Assembly: GCA_021203665.1 (NCBI GenBank) | Contig: JAJQAT010000017.1 | Coordinates: 1-8,771, forward strand | DNA from: Bacillota bacterium | GTDB lineage: Bacteria > Bacillota > Clostridia > UBA1381 | DNA: 8,771 nucleotides | Direction: 5' to 3' | In this document: piece after piece, positions 1-5,546 of the stretch | How the letters are laid out: each line of letters starts with the position of its first letter | Numbering within the stretch: the stretch's first letter is position 1 | Position numbers and translations under genes: made by a program | Notes under the pieces: generated by a model | What the model was told of the DNA's origin: nothing | The model's input: the letters and a program-made list of their open reading frames with translations, nothing else | Databases searched by the model: none

Positions 1-54
1 CGCAAATGTGTATACCATGTCCTTTCACATGTGTATACCATGTTACTCTTGACA
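1..54. mobile_element. Probable end of a transposable element inserted in the allophanate hydrolase gene
   Basis: Seen: read on the minus strand, the amidase gene matches its family up to the conserved Gly-Thr-Arg-Ser and the first C of the next (normally Pro) codon at position 55. From 54 leftwards the sequence is unrelated to the amidase. The foreign part begins 5'-TGTCAAGAGTAACATGG on the minus strand, so on the plus strand it ends in CA, and it carries two copies of a 15-bp repeat. Known: elements moved by rve/DDE transposases (IS21, IS3, IS481, Tn7-like) typically have 5'-TG...CA-3' ends, and IS21 and Tn7-like ends contain several transposase-binding repeats of about 20 bp. Inference: this is such an end. 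No transposase gene, second end or target duplication is visible, so the family is not settled. A misassembly junction or contig edge is the main alternative. Confidence 0.6.
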
Positions 55-463
55 GACTTCTCGTCCCTACAAGTCCCGTCGCGAACTGGTCAAGGTTTGT
101 TTTTCCTATCGGAACGGCTCCCGCCTTTATAAGCCTCTCGACAACCTCCGCGTTGCTTTCCGGAATGTACTCATAAGCCGGACAAGCGGCGGTTGTCGGG
201 ATTTTGGCGACATCTATATTATCCTTTACCGCGAACGGTATTCCCCACAGCGGCAAATTTTTATCCATATTATACAGATTATCGGTATAGCTTTTTATAA
301 TCTCTTTTTTCGGCGGAAAAATCCATATATTATAATCCGCGTACATCTCGGAGCGCTCGATTATTATGTCAATCAGCTCCTCGGGCGTAAGCTCTCCGCT
401 TTTATACATACTCTTGATAGAATTTATGGTAAGCCTTGTCGGGAGAAATGTTTTTTTCATCAT
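1..463 (-). CDS. atzF: Allophanate hydrolase (AtzF-type amidase), N-terminal fragment, apparently interrupted
   Basis: Allophanate hydrolase splits allophanate (urea-1-carboxylate) into ammonia and CO2, the last step of biuret and cyanuric acid breakdown in the cytoplasm. The start is the ATG at 463, 6 bases after a GGAG motif; a second ATG follows at once. Residues 73-84 carry WGIPFAVKDNID, with the amidase-signature catalytic Lys at 80. PTTAACPAYEY and then GKTNLDQFATGLVGTRS follow, very typical of AtzF rather than of general amidases. Homology ends at Ser136 (codon 58-56). After it the reading frame stays open to the window edge but encodes unrelated residues (LSRVTWYTHV...) inside the putative element end. 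The Gly/Ser-rich signature with the cis-Ser and the nucleophilic Ser is absent, so the visible piece cannot be active. Only about 136 native residues remain of a protein usually 450-600 long. It is the last gene of the operon, 39 bases after the cupin. Family assignment is strong; the interruption is well supported but rests on one visible side. Confidence 0.85.
   Translation of the reverse strand, partial: MMKKTFLPTRLTINSIKSMYKSGELTPEELIDIIIERSEMYADYNIWIFPPKKEIIKSYTDNLYNMDKNLPLWGIPFAVKDNIDVAKIPTTAACPAYEYIPESNAEVVERLIKAGAVPIGKTNLDQFATGLVGTRSLSRVTWYTHVKGHGIHIC
6..43. repeat. Two direct copies of a 15-bp repeat, period 23 bp
   Basis: ATGTGTATACCATGT occurs exactly at 6-20 and again at 29-43, separated by 8 bases (CCTTTCAC). 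Each copy contains the palindrome GTATAC. The period of about two helical turns puts both copies on the same DNA face, as expected for adjacent transposase subunits at an element end. More copies may lie outside the window, so the number of repeats is unknown. Confidence 0.75.
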
Positions 464-502
464 TTTCAACTCCAATATTATAATTTGATTTATTCTGTCA
501 GC

Positions 503-925
503 CTAAAATATCTCTTCAATTTTCGGGTTGTCCACCATAAAGGTTTCAAACATTTTATTCTTTTCCTTTTTGCCTCTCTTGGGAATAAAGCAGCTTATCT
601 GCTCCGAATCAATATCCTTGTCAATGTTCACGACGGAGTGAATCTCTCCCGCGGGTACCACGAGCGTGTCTCCCGCGGCGTGCTTTTCCCATCTGCCGTT
701 CAGGTACGCCATTACACTGCCGCCCGTTATAAAAATAATTTCGCATACGGTATGATAATGCGGCGTCACGGCTCCGTGAAATTTCAATTTTTCATACAGC
801 ACGGAGCTGAGCGCAATCTCGGCGTCGTCCGCGTTTGCCGCGCTTACAAATTCCTTTTGATACAGCTCCGGATGATTCGGATTCTTTACCACCTCTATAT
901 TTTTCCATTCGTTTACAATAGCCAT
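503..925 (-). CDS. Small single-domain cupin protein, role unknown
   Basis: A 140-residue protein with both cupin motifs intact. Motif 1 is GAVTPHYHTVCEIIFITGG, with metal ligands His56, His58 and Glu62. Motif 2 is GDTLVVPAGEIHSVVN, with the fourth ligand His96. It should therefore fold as a beta-barrel with a bound divalent metal. It has no signal peptide or membrane segment, so it is cytoplasmic. An upstream TTG at 949 overlapping the previous stop is possible, but the ATG at 925 is preferred because GGAGGA ends 5 bases before it. The gene starts 20 bases after the hydrolase stop codon, so it is almost surely co-transcribed. The two-motif pattern does not tell whether it is an enzyme (isomerase, dioxygenase or aminohydrolase type) or a small-molecule sensor. 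Its place between biuret-type hydrolases and allophanate hydrolase suggests a role with a ureide intermediate, which is inference only. Confidence 0.85.
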   Translation of the reverse strand: MAIVNEWKNIEVVKNPNHPELYQKEFVSAANADDAEIALSSVLYEKLKFHGAVTPHYHTVCEIIFITGGSVMAYLNGRWEKHAAGDTLVVPAGEIHSVVNIDKDIDSEQISCFIPKRGKKEKNKMFETFMVDNPKIEEIF

Positions 926-945
926 ATTTATCCTCCGGAGCTTAA

Positions 946-1629
946 TCAAAGCTTCTTCAATACGTTTATGACGCTCTGCGAATCCGATACCGCGCCGAAT
1001 ACGCCGCCCTGCATTGTAACCATTTTGAGCGCGGCAAGGTGATTGCCGTAATCTGTCGCGCCGGTGCAGTCCTCAAGTATCAGACATTCAAAGCCTCTGT
1101 CGTTTCCCTCACGCATGGTTGTATGAACGCATACGTCCGTTGTAATTCCGGTTAAAATTATATTCTGTATTCCCCTTGTGCGAAGTATAAGCTCCAAATC
1201 GGTCGCGTAAAAGCTGCCCTTTCCGGGCTTGTCTATGATAATTTCACCGTCCTTGGGATAAAGCTCGGGGATAATATCCCAGCCCTCCTCGCCTCGTACA
1301 AGGATTTTGCCCTTAGGACCCGCCTGTCCGATTTCCGCGCCTATATTCGCGCTTCTCACGCGCTTATTCTCAGGCAAATCCGAAAGGTCGCGTCTGTGTC
1401 CCTCGCGGGTGTGAATAATGGTAAGTCCTTTAATTTTACGCGCTTCCTCAAGCAGGTTTTTTATAGGCTCTATGGCTCTTCTCGTAAGGCTTATATCATA
1501 GCCCATTTTGTCCACATAACCGCCCTCGCCGCAGAAATCCGTCTGCATATCTATTATCATAAGAGCCGTGTTTTCCGGTCTTAAATCTCCGTTATACGGA
1601 TAGTTGTATGGTTTTGCGTCTATATACAT
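946..1629 (-). CDS. biuH: Biuret hydrolase-like cysteine hydrolase (isochorismatase fold)
   Basis: A 227-residue cytoplasmic hydrolase of the isochorismatase-like family, predicted to cleave biuret to allophanate and ammonia. The likely catalytic triad is Asp27 (in MIIDMQTDFC), Lys134 (in IIDKPGKGSF) and Cys167 (in GITTDVCVHT), with the cis-peptide region just before the Cys. The N-terminal PYNG motif, GGYVDKMGYD, TREGHR and GWDIIPELYP are shared with the Rhizobium BiuH group as I remember it. Gln207 lies 40 residues after the nucleophile, the spacing I recall for the substrate-binding Gln of BiuH. The ATG at 1629 is chosen over a TTG at 1671: it follows AAGGAAGGA closely and aligns with the start of the neighbouring copy, while the longer form would begin inside a hairpin. 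It lies second in a tandem pair and directly before the cupin. Other family members (N-carbamoylsarcosine amidase, ureidoacrylate amidase, nicotinamidase) are less likely, given the allophanate hydrolase two genes downstream. Confidence 0.8.
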   Translation of the reverse strand: MYIDAKPYNYPYNGDLRPENTALMIIDMQTDFCGEGGYVDKMGYDISLTRRAIEPIKNLLEEARKIKGLTIIHTREGHRRDLSDLPENKRVRSANIGAEIGQAGPKGKILVRGEEGWDIIPELYPKDGEIIIDKPGKGSFYATDLELILRTRGIQNIILTGITTDVCVHTTMREGNDRGFECLILEDCTGATDYGNHLAALKMVTMQGGVFGAVSDSQSVINVLKKL

Positions 1630-1657
1630 CTTTATCCTTCCTTTCCCTCGGAAAAGC

Positions 1658-1685
1658 AAAGCGGCTGTCAATTTACAGCCGCTTT
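1658..1685 (-). terminator. Perfect 11-bp hairpin between the two hydrolase genes, possible leaky terminator
   Basis: Arms 1658-1668 (AAAGCGGCTGT) and 1675-1685 (ACAGCCGCTTT) are fully complementary around a 6-base loop, inside the 72-base gap between the hydrolase genes. In the direction of transcription the stem is followed by GCTTTTCC, a poor T-tract, so full termination is unlikely. It could lower expression of the downstream genes, or protect or set the end of a processed mRNA. The structure is seen; its function is inferred. Confidence 0.5.
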
Positions 1686-1701
1686 AATTTGCTTGTCCGC
1701 G

Positions 1702-2388
1702 TCATTGCAGCTTTTTTAATATCTCAATTACCTTTTCGGAATCCGATACCGCCCCGAAAATTCCGCCGCACATAGTTATCTGCTTGATTGCCGCCAAATA
1801 ATTTCCGTAATCGGTGGTTCCGGTACAGTCCTCAAGGATTAAACATTCATAGCCTCGGTCATTCGCGTCGCGCATGGTTGAGTGAACGCATACGTCCGTT
1901 GTTATGCCTGTGAGAATTATATTCTGTATTCCCTTGTTGCGCAGTATAAGGTCAAGGTCCGTAGCGTAAAAGCTTCCCTTGCCCGGCTTATCGATTATGA
2001 TTTCACCGTCCTCGGGGTAAAGCTCGGGAATAATATCCCAACCCTTTTCTCCTCTTACAAGTATTCTGCCCATAGGTCCCATACTGCCTATTTCCGCGCC
2101 GGTGGCGGCGCTTCTTACGCGCTTGTTTTCGGGCAAATCCGAAAGGTCCTTTCTGTGTCCCTCACGGGTATGTATTACGGTCAGTCCCTTTACCCTGCGC
2201 GCTTCGGCTAAAACCCTTTTGATAGGCTCGATTGCCTTTCGCGTAAGGCTTATGTCATATCCCATTTTGTCTATATAACCGCCCTTGCCGCAGAAATCCG
2301 CCTGCATATCTATTACCATGAGCGCCGTATTTTCGGGTCTTAAATCCCCGTTATACGGGTACTTATACGGTCTTGAATCTATATACAT
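1702..2388 (-). CDS. Divergent biuret hydrolase paralogue (isochorismatase-fold cysteine hydrolase)
   Basis: A 228-residue cytoplasmic hydrolase about 82% identical by hand count (41 differences in 227) to the next gene. The triad is kept at the same positions: Asp27, Lys134 and Cys167. The pocket residue that is Gln207 in the other copy is Cys here (ITMCGG). Changes cluster around it: Ala191Thr, His197Tyr, Leu201Ile, Met203Gln, Val204Ile and Val210Ile. The protein is therefore probably an active amidohydrolase on a ureide, but its substrate may not be biuret. Triuret is one speculative candidate, because triuret hydrolase belongs to the same superfamily. The ATG at 2388 follows AAGGAG by 7 bases and lies 20 bases after the binding-protein stop codon, so it belongs to the transporter operon. 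The pair arose by tandem duplication within the operon or by acquisition of a close relative. The hydrolase call is firm; the substrate is open. Confidence 0.8.
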   Translation of the reverse strand: MYIDSRPYKYPYNGDLRPENTALMVIDMQADFCGKGGYIDKMGYDISLTRKAIEPIKRVLAEARRVKGLTVIHTREGHRKDLSDLPENKRVRSAATGAEIGSMGPMGRILVRGEKGWDIIPELYPEDGEIIIDKPGKGSFYATDLDLILRNKGIQNIILTGITTDVCVHSTMRDANDRGYECLILEDCTGTTDYGNYLAAIKQITMCGGIFGAVSDSEKVIEILKKLQ

Positions 2389-2408
2389 TTCAATTCTCCT
2401 TTTGGAAC

Positions 2409-3542
2409 CTATTCCATGCTGCCGATTACGCCCTCTACAAGGTAATCGATTGCCTCAACCTCGTCAACCGTAAGGATTTGACCGGCTTCAACCTTTACAT
2501 TGCCCGCCTGGTCTTTAATCTCGCCGGCAAACGGATTAAGTGTGCCGTCTATAATCGCCTGCTTTGCTTCAAGAATTTCAGCCTGCAAATCCTCCGGCAC
2601 GCACTGTCCGAATTCCGCAAGGTCCACAATGCCCTCCGCAAGACCGCCTCTGTACATGCCGTCATAAATACTGCCGTCAAAATTGCCCTCGATAGCCGTT
2701 CTTGCCATATCAACAAACAGGTCGTCCCAATTCCATATTGCCGCCGTTACCCAGCCCTCGGGAGCAAGCTCCGACGCGTCAATATGATAACCCACGCTCT
2801 TAACGCCTCTGCTTTCGCAAAGCTCGATAACCGTCTTTGTGCTGTCCTGATGCTGAGCGATAACATCGGCTCCGCCGTCGATAAGCGTTGTAGCCGAGGT
2901 CGTTTGAGCCGCGGGGTCGCTCCAGCTTCCGGTAAATATAACGGTAGTGGTTACGTCGGGATTTACAGCCTTCGCGCCAAGCTCAAACGCGTTGATATTC
3001 GCAAGCACCTGCGAAATCGGGAACGACGCGACAAATCCGAGCTGATTTGTTTCGGTAACTCCGCCTGCCGCCATACCCGCAAGGTAATATGCCTGCCAAA
3101 TTGTACCGAAATATGTGCCTACATTGTCAGTGTTTTTAAGTCCGCCCTGATGGAAAAATACACAGTCGGGATTGTTGTTTGCCGCCTCGATAGCCGGATC
3201 GAGATGTCCGTATGAGGTCGGGAACAATATCGTCGCACCCTGCTGAATCATCTGTTCAAGCACGCGTGTAGCCTCAGAGGTTTCGGGCACGTTTTCCGAG
3301 CGCAGAATTTTTACCTGATCGCCGAATTCGTTTTCGATTGCGACACTTCCCTGGTAAGCCGCCTGATTATATCCGTAGTCGTCCTTCGCGCCCACAAAGA
3401 TAAATCCGATTGTTGTCTGCTCATTGCTCTCGGTTTCCGAGGCTGTTTCGGTCGCCGTTTCCGTTGTGCCGCACGATGCGACGGACAGCGCGAGCACAGC
3501 CGCAAGACCTGTTATCATAAGCTTTTTTAGTTTCTTTTTCAT
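2409..3542 (-). CDS. BMP-family substrate-binding lipoprotein of an ABC importer
   Basis: A 377-residue extracellular binding protein anchored to the membrane. A lysine-rich start and hydrophobic segment (residues 1-23) lead to a lipobox, V-A-S-C, with the lipidated Cys24, then a Thr/Glu/Ser-rich linker to about residue 42. The mature part fits the Bmp/PnrA family: an opening TIGFIFVGAKDDYGYNQAAY, TILFPTSYGH, TNQLGFVASFP, and GADVIAQHQDSTKT near the middle. Classic nucleoside-binding members usually read D-x-x-F-N-Q early and G-V-D-x-D in the C-terminal lobe; here these regions read DDYGYNQ and GYHIDASELAPEGW, so the ligand may not be a nucleoside. The ATG at 3542 follows GGAGG. It lies 58 bases after the permease genes, the widest gap within the transporter part, and just before the hydrolases. 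Uptake of biuret or a similar ureide is inferred from that position alone. Confidence 0.9.
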   Translation of the reverse strand: MKKKLKKLMITGLAAVLALSVASCGTTETATETASETESNEQTTIGFIFVGAKDDYGYNQAAYQGSVAIENEFGDQVKILRSENVPETSEATRVLEQMIQQGATILFPTSYGHLDPAIEAANNNPDCVFFHQGGLKNTDNVGTYFGTIWQAYYLAGMAAGGVTETNQLGFVASFPISQVLANINAFELGAKAVNPDVTTTVIFTGSWSDPAAQTTSATTLIDGGADVIAQHQDSTKTVIELCESRGVKSVGYHIDASELAPEGWVTAAIWNWDDLFVDMARTAIEGNFDGSIYDGMYRGGLAEGIVDLAEFGQCVPEDLQAEILEAKQAIIDGTLNPFAGEIKDQAGNVKVEAGQILTVDEVEAIDYLVEGVIGSME

Positions 3543-3600
3543 AGTTTTTCCTCCATTTCATATCTATGATTTTTTTATATTTCAACGGCTTGATAAAATA

Positions 3601-4512
3601 TCAACCCGATGATGACTCTATTACCTTTTTCAGCTCCGCGGGCATAGACTGCTTCTGCCGTCTTGATGCCACAAACAGCGCGACCAGCGTGAACACATAC
3701 GGCAGCATAAGGAGCAGAAACGGTGATATATTAACTCCCTGCTGCTGCAAAATAGTCTGCAATGCCTGCGCGCCGCCGAATATATACGCGCCGATAAGCG
3801 CCTTTGACGGGCTCCAGCCGGCAAGCACGACAAGCGCAACCGCTACCACGCCGCGTCCGCTTGTCATACCCTCAATCCATGTATGAGTGTAAGCAATGGA
3901 CAGCTGCGCTCCGCCTACAGCCGAAAGCATACCTCCGGCTATAACTCCGATATATCTCATTACCGTGGGGTTTACGCCGTAAGCGTATACAACGTTTTCG
4001 TCCTCGCCGGTGCCTCTTAATCTCATTCCGAATTTCGTCCTGAAAAGCAAAAGCCACAGCGCCGGAGTTAAGAAATACGATAAATACGTAAGCGCGTCCT
4101 GATTAAAGAGCGCGTTTCCGATAATCGGTATCGACGACAGCAGCGGAACCGGAATTTTCTGAAATCCGGTGACAGACGCGCTCACATAGTTTCTTCCGAA
4201 GAACGCCGCTATGCCCAGACCGAAGAACATAAGCGTAAGACCTGTGGCAAGCTGATTTGATTTTCTCGAAATTACGAGGTACGCGTGCATTGCCGCAATA
4301 ACGCCGCCGGCTGCCATCGCGCACAGCACGCCTATCCATGGATTTCCCGCGGCGTAAGCGCCCGCGTACGCCGCAAGCGCTCCGACTATCATACAGCCCT
4401 CCATTCCGAGGTTTATTACGCCGACCCGCTCGGAAAAAATCTCGCCGTTTATCGCATACAAAACCGACGTTCCCGAACCGATTGCGCCCGAAAGTAAGGT
4501 TTCAATCATCAT
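3601..4512 (-). CDS. ABC transporter permease, second subunit (BPD_transp_2 family, YufQ-like)
   Basis: A 303-residue, highly hydrophobic inner-membrane protein with about eight or more predicted transmembrane helices. The cytoplasmic-loop motif GVINLGMEG (residues 31-39) is typical of the permeases that pair with BMP binding proteins and RbsA-like double ATPases. Its length fits the shorter partner of the usual two-permease set. It starts at the ATG at 4512, whose ATGA overlaps the TGA of the preceding permease by 4 bases, a sign of translational coupling; GGGTGA lies 8 bases upstream. A second ATG directly follows, so the exact start may shift by one codon. Together with the other permease it should form the membrane channel of the importer. 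The function is confident; substrate identity cannot be read from it. Confidence 0.92.
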   Translation of the reverse strand: MMIETLLSGAIGSGTSVLYAINGEIFSERVGVINLGMEGCMIVGALAAYAGAYAAGNPWIGVLCAMAAGGVIAAMHAYLVISRKSNQLATGLTLMFFGLGIAAFFGRNYVSASVTGFQKIPVPLLSSIPIIGNALFNQDALTYLSYFLTPALWLLLFRTKFGMRLRGTGEDENVVYAYGVNPTVMRYIGVIAGGMLSAVGGAQLSIAYTHTWIEGMTSGRGVVAVALVVLAGWSPSKALIGAYIFGGAQALQTILQQQGVNISPFLLLMLPYVFTLVALFVASRRQKQSMPAELKKVIESSSG

Positions 4513-5546
4513 TTTTTGTCACCCTTTCCTTTCCACAAAATTGCCAAAAGCACGATTGACATTAATATTCTGACCGTTGAGGACGGCAAACCGCTTGACA
4601 TCTCCAACACATTTCCCGAAATGAACAAAAATCCCATAATGAACGCCGTTATTATCGCCGCCAAAGGATTGTTCCACGCCATCCATGCCGCCAAAAATCC
4701 GAGATAGCCGTAATTTGAGCCTGTTGTTTGGCGCAGGCGCATTTCCACTCCCGCTATTTCAAGCATTCCCGCAAGTCCGGACATACCTCCGGAAATCAGC
4801 ATCGCTATCACCTGGGTTTTGCCCACGTTATATCCCGCGTGTACCGCTGCCAACGGGTTTGAGCCGATTACCTTCAGCTTATATCCCCATCGGGTTTTCT
4901 TTGTAACATACCATACCGCGACCGCGAAAATTACCGCTATGATTATTCCCGCGTTCACGCCGCTTACAATGCTCGGGAGCTGTAATTGTTCCGATATTTC
5001 CGGCGTTTGCGGCCAGTTGAAGGAATCGGGGTCCTTGAGAGGACCGTATACCATAAAGCTTACCAGCTCATATGCTATGTAATTTAAGATAACGGTGGTA
5101 ATTGTTTCGTTCATATTCGCCTTTACCTTAAGTCCGACGGCAATTCCGCCCCATATCATACCGCCCGCTATTCCCGCGAGCGCCATTACCGCAATACCTA
5201 TAACCGCCGGCGCGTCCTTTACAAGAAACATTGCCGCCGCCGTTGAGAACAGCGCTCCGAGCGCAAATTGTCCCTCTCCGCCGACATTGACCAATCCCGC
5301 CTTTGACGACAAGCAGGTCGCCGCCGCTATCAGTATAAACGGCGCGGATTTGATTATTACCTCGCCTCTGCCGTAGGAATTGCCGAAGGTTGAGGTTATC
5401 ATATTGGCATACGTTTCAATGGGGTTTACACCCTGACAAAGCAGGAATACCGCGAAAACCGCGATTGGTACCGCTATCGCTCCCGCCCATTTTAATACGC
5501 CTGTCAGCATACCGCCGCTTTTAATGCTTTGCAGCTTAGTCTGCAT
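4509..5546 (-). CDS. ABC transporter permease, first subunit (BPD_transp_2 family, YufP-like)
   Basis: A 345-residue inner-membrane protein with a short positively charged N-terminus, a first membrane helix at about residues 17-37, an extracytoplasmic segment, and a series of further hydrophobic helices. GLVNVGGEGQ (residues 84-93) is the family loop motif matching the one in the partner permease, and the length fits the longer permease of BMP-type transporters. The ATG at 5546 is preferred to the GTG at 5555 because GGGAGGTGG, which includes that GTG, is the ribosome binding site for the ATG. The gene overlaps the end of the ATPase gene by 11 bases and the next permease by 4, so the three are translationally coupled. 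It forms the channel heterodimer with the next gene product. The assignment is firm for family and role. Confidence 0.92.
   Translation of the reverse strand: MQTKLQSIKSGGMLTGVLKWAGAIAVPIAVFAVFLLCQGVNPIETYANMITSTFGNSYGRGEVIIKSAPFILIAAATCLSSKAGLVNVGGEGQFALGALFSTAAAMFLVKDAPAVIGIAVMALAGIAGGMIWGGIAVGLKVKANMNETITTVILNYIAYELVSFMVYGPLKDPDSFNWPQTPEISEQLQLPSIVSGVNAGIIIAVIFAVAVWYVTKKTRWGYKLKVIGSNPLAAVHAGYNVGKTQVIAMLISGGMSGLAGMLEIAGVEMRLRQTTGSNYGYLGFLAAWMAWNNPLAAIITAFIMGFLFISGNVLEMSSGLPSSTVRILMSIVLLAILWKGKGDKK

Noticed and set aside
6..43. The two 15-bp repeats as a short CRISPR array.
   Set aside because: The repeat is too short, the spacer is only 8 bases, and there are no cas genes; an element end explains it better.
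485..1042. A 185-codon open frame on the plus strand.
   Set aside because: It lies opposite the cupin and the end of the hydrolase, which have clear family motifs and ribosome binding sites; its translation shows no family signature.
1630..1671. A 14-codon N-terminal extension of the downstream hydrolase from a TTG at 1671.
   Set aside because: The TTG lies in the hairpin loop, has no ribosome binding site, and the paralogue starts exactly at the position of the ATG at 1629.
2373..3215. A 280-codon open frame on the plus strand.
   Set aside because: It is antisense to the BMP lipoprotein gene, which has a lipobox and a good ribosome binding site; no recognisable domain in the translation.
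3557..3585. A promoter-like pair on the minus strand before the binding-protein gene: TTGAAA (3585-3580), 17 bases, TATGAA (3562-3557).
   Set aside because: The start site would fall near 3550, inside the GGAGG ribosome binding site for the ATG at 3542, so the transcript would lack it. The spacer is very A-rich, making a chance match likely.
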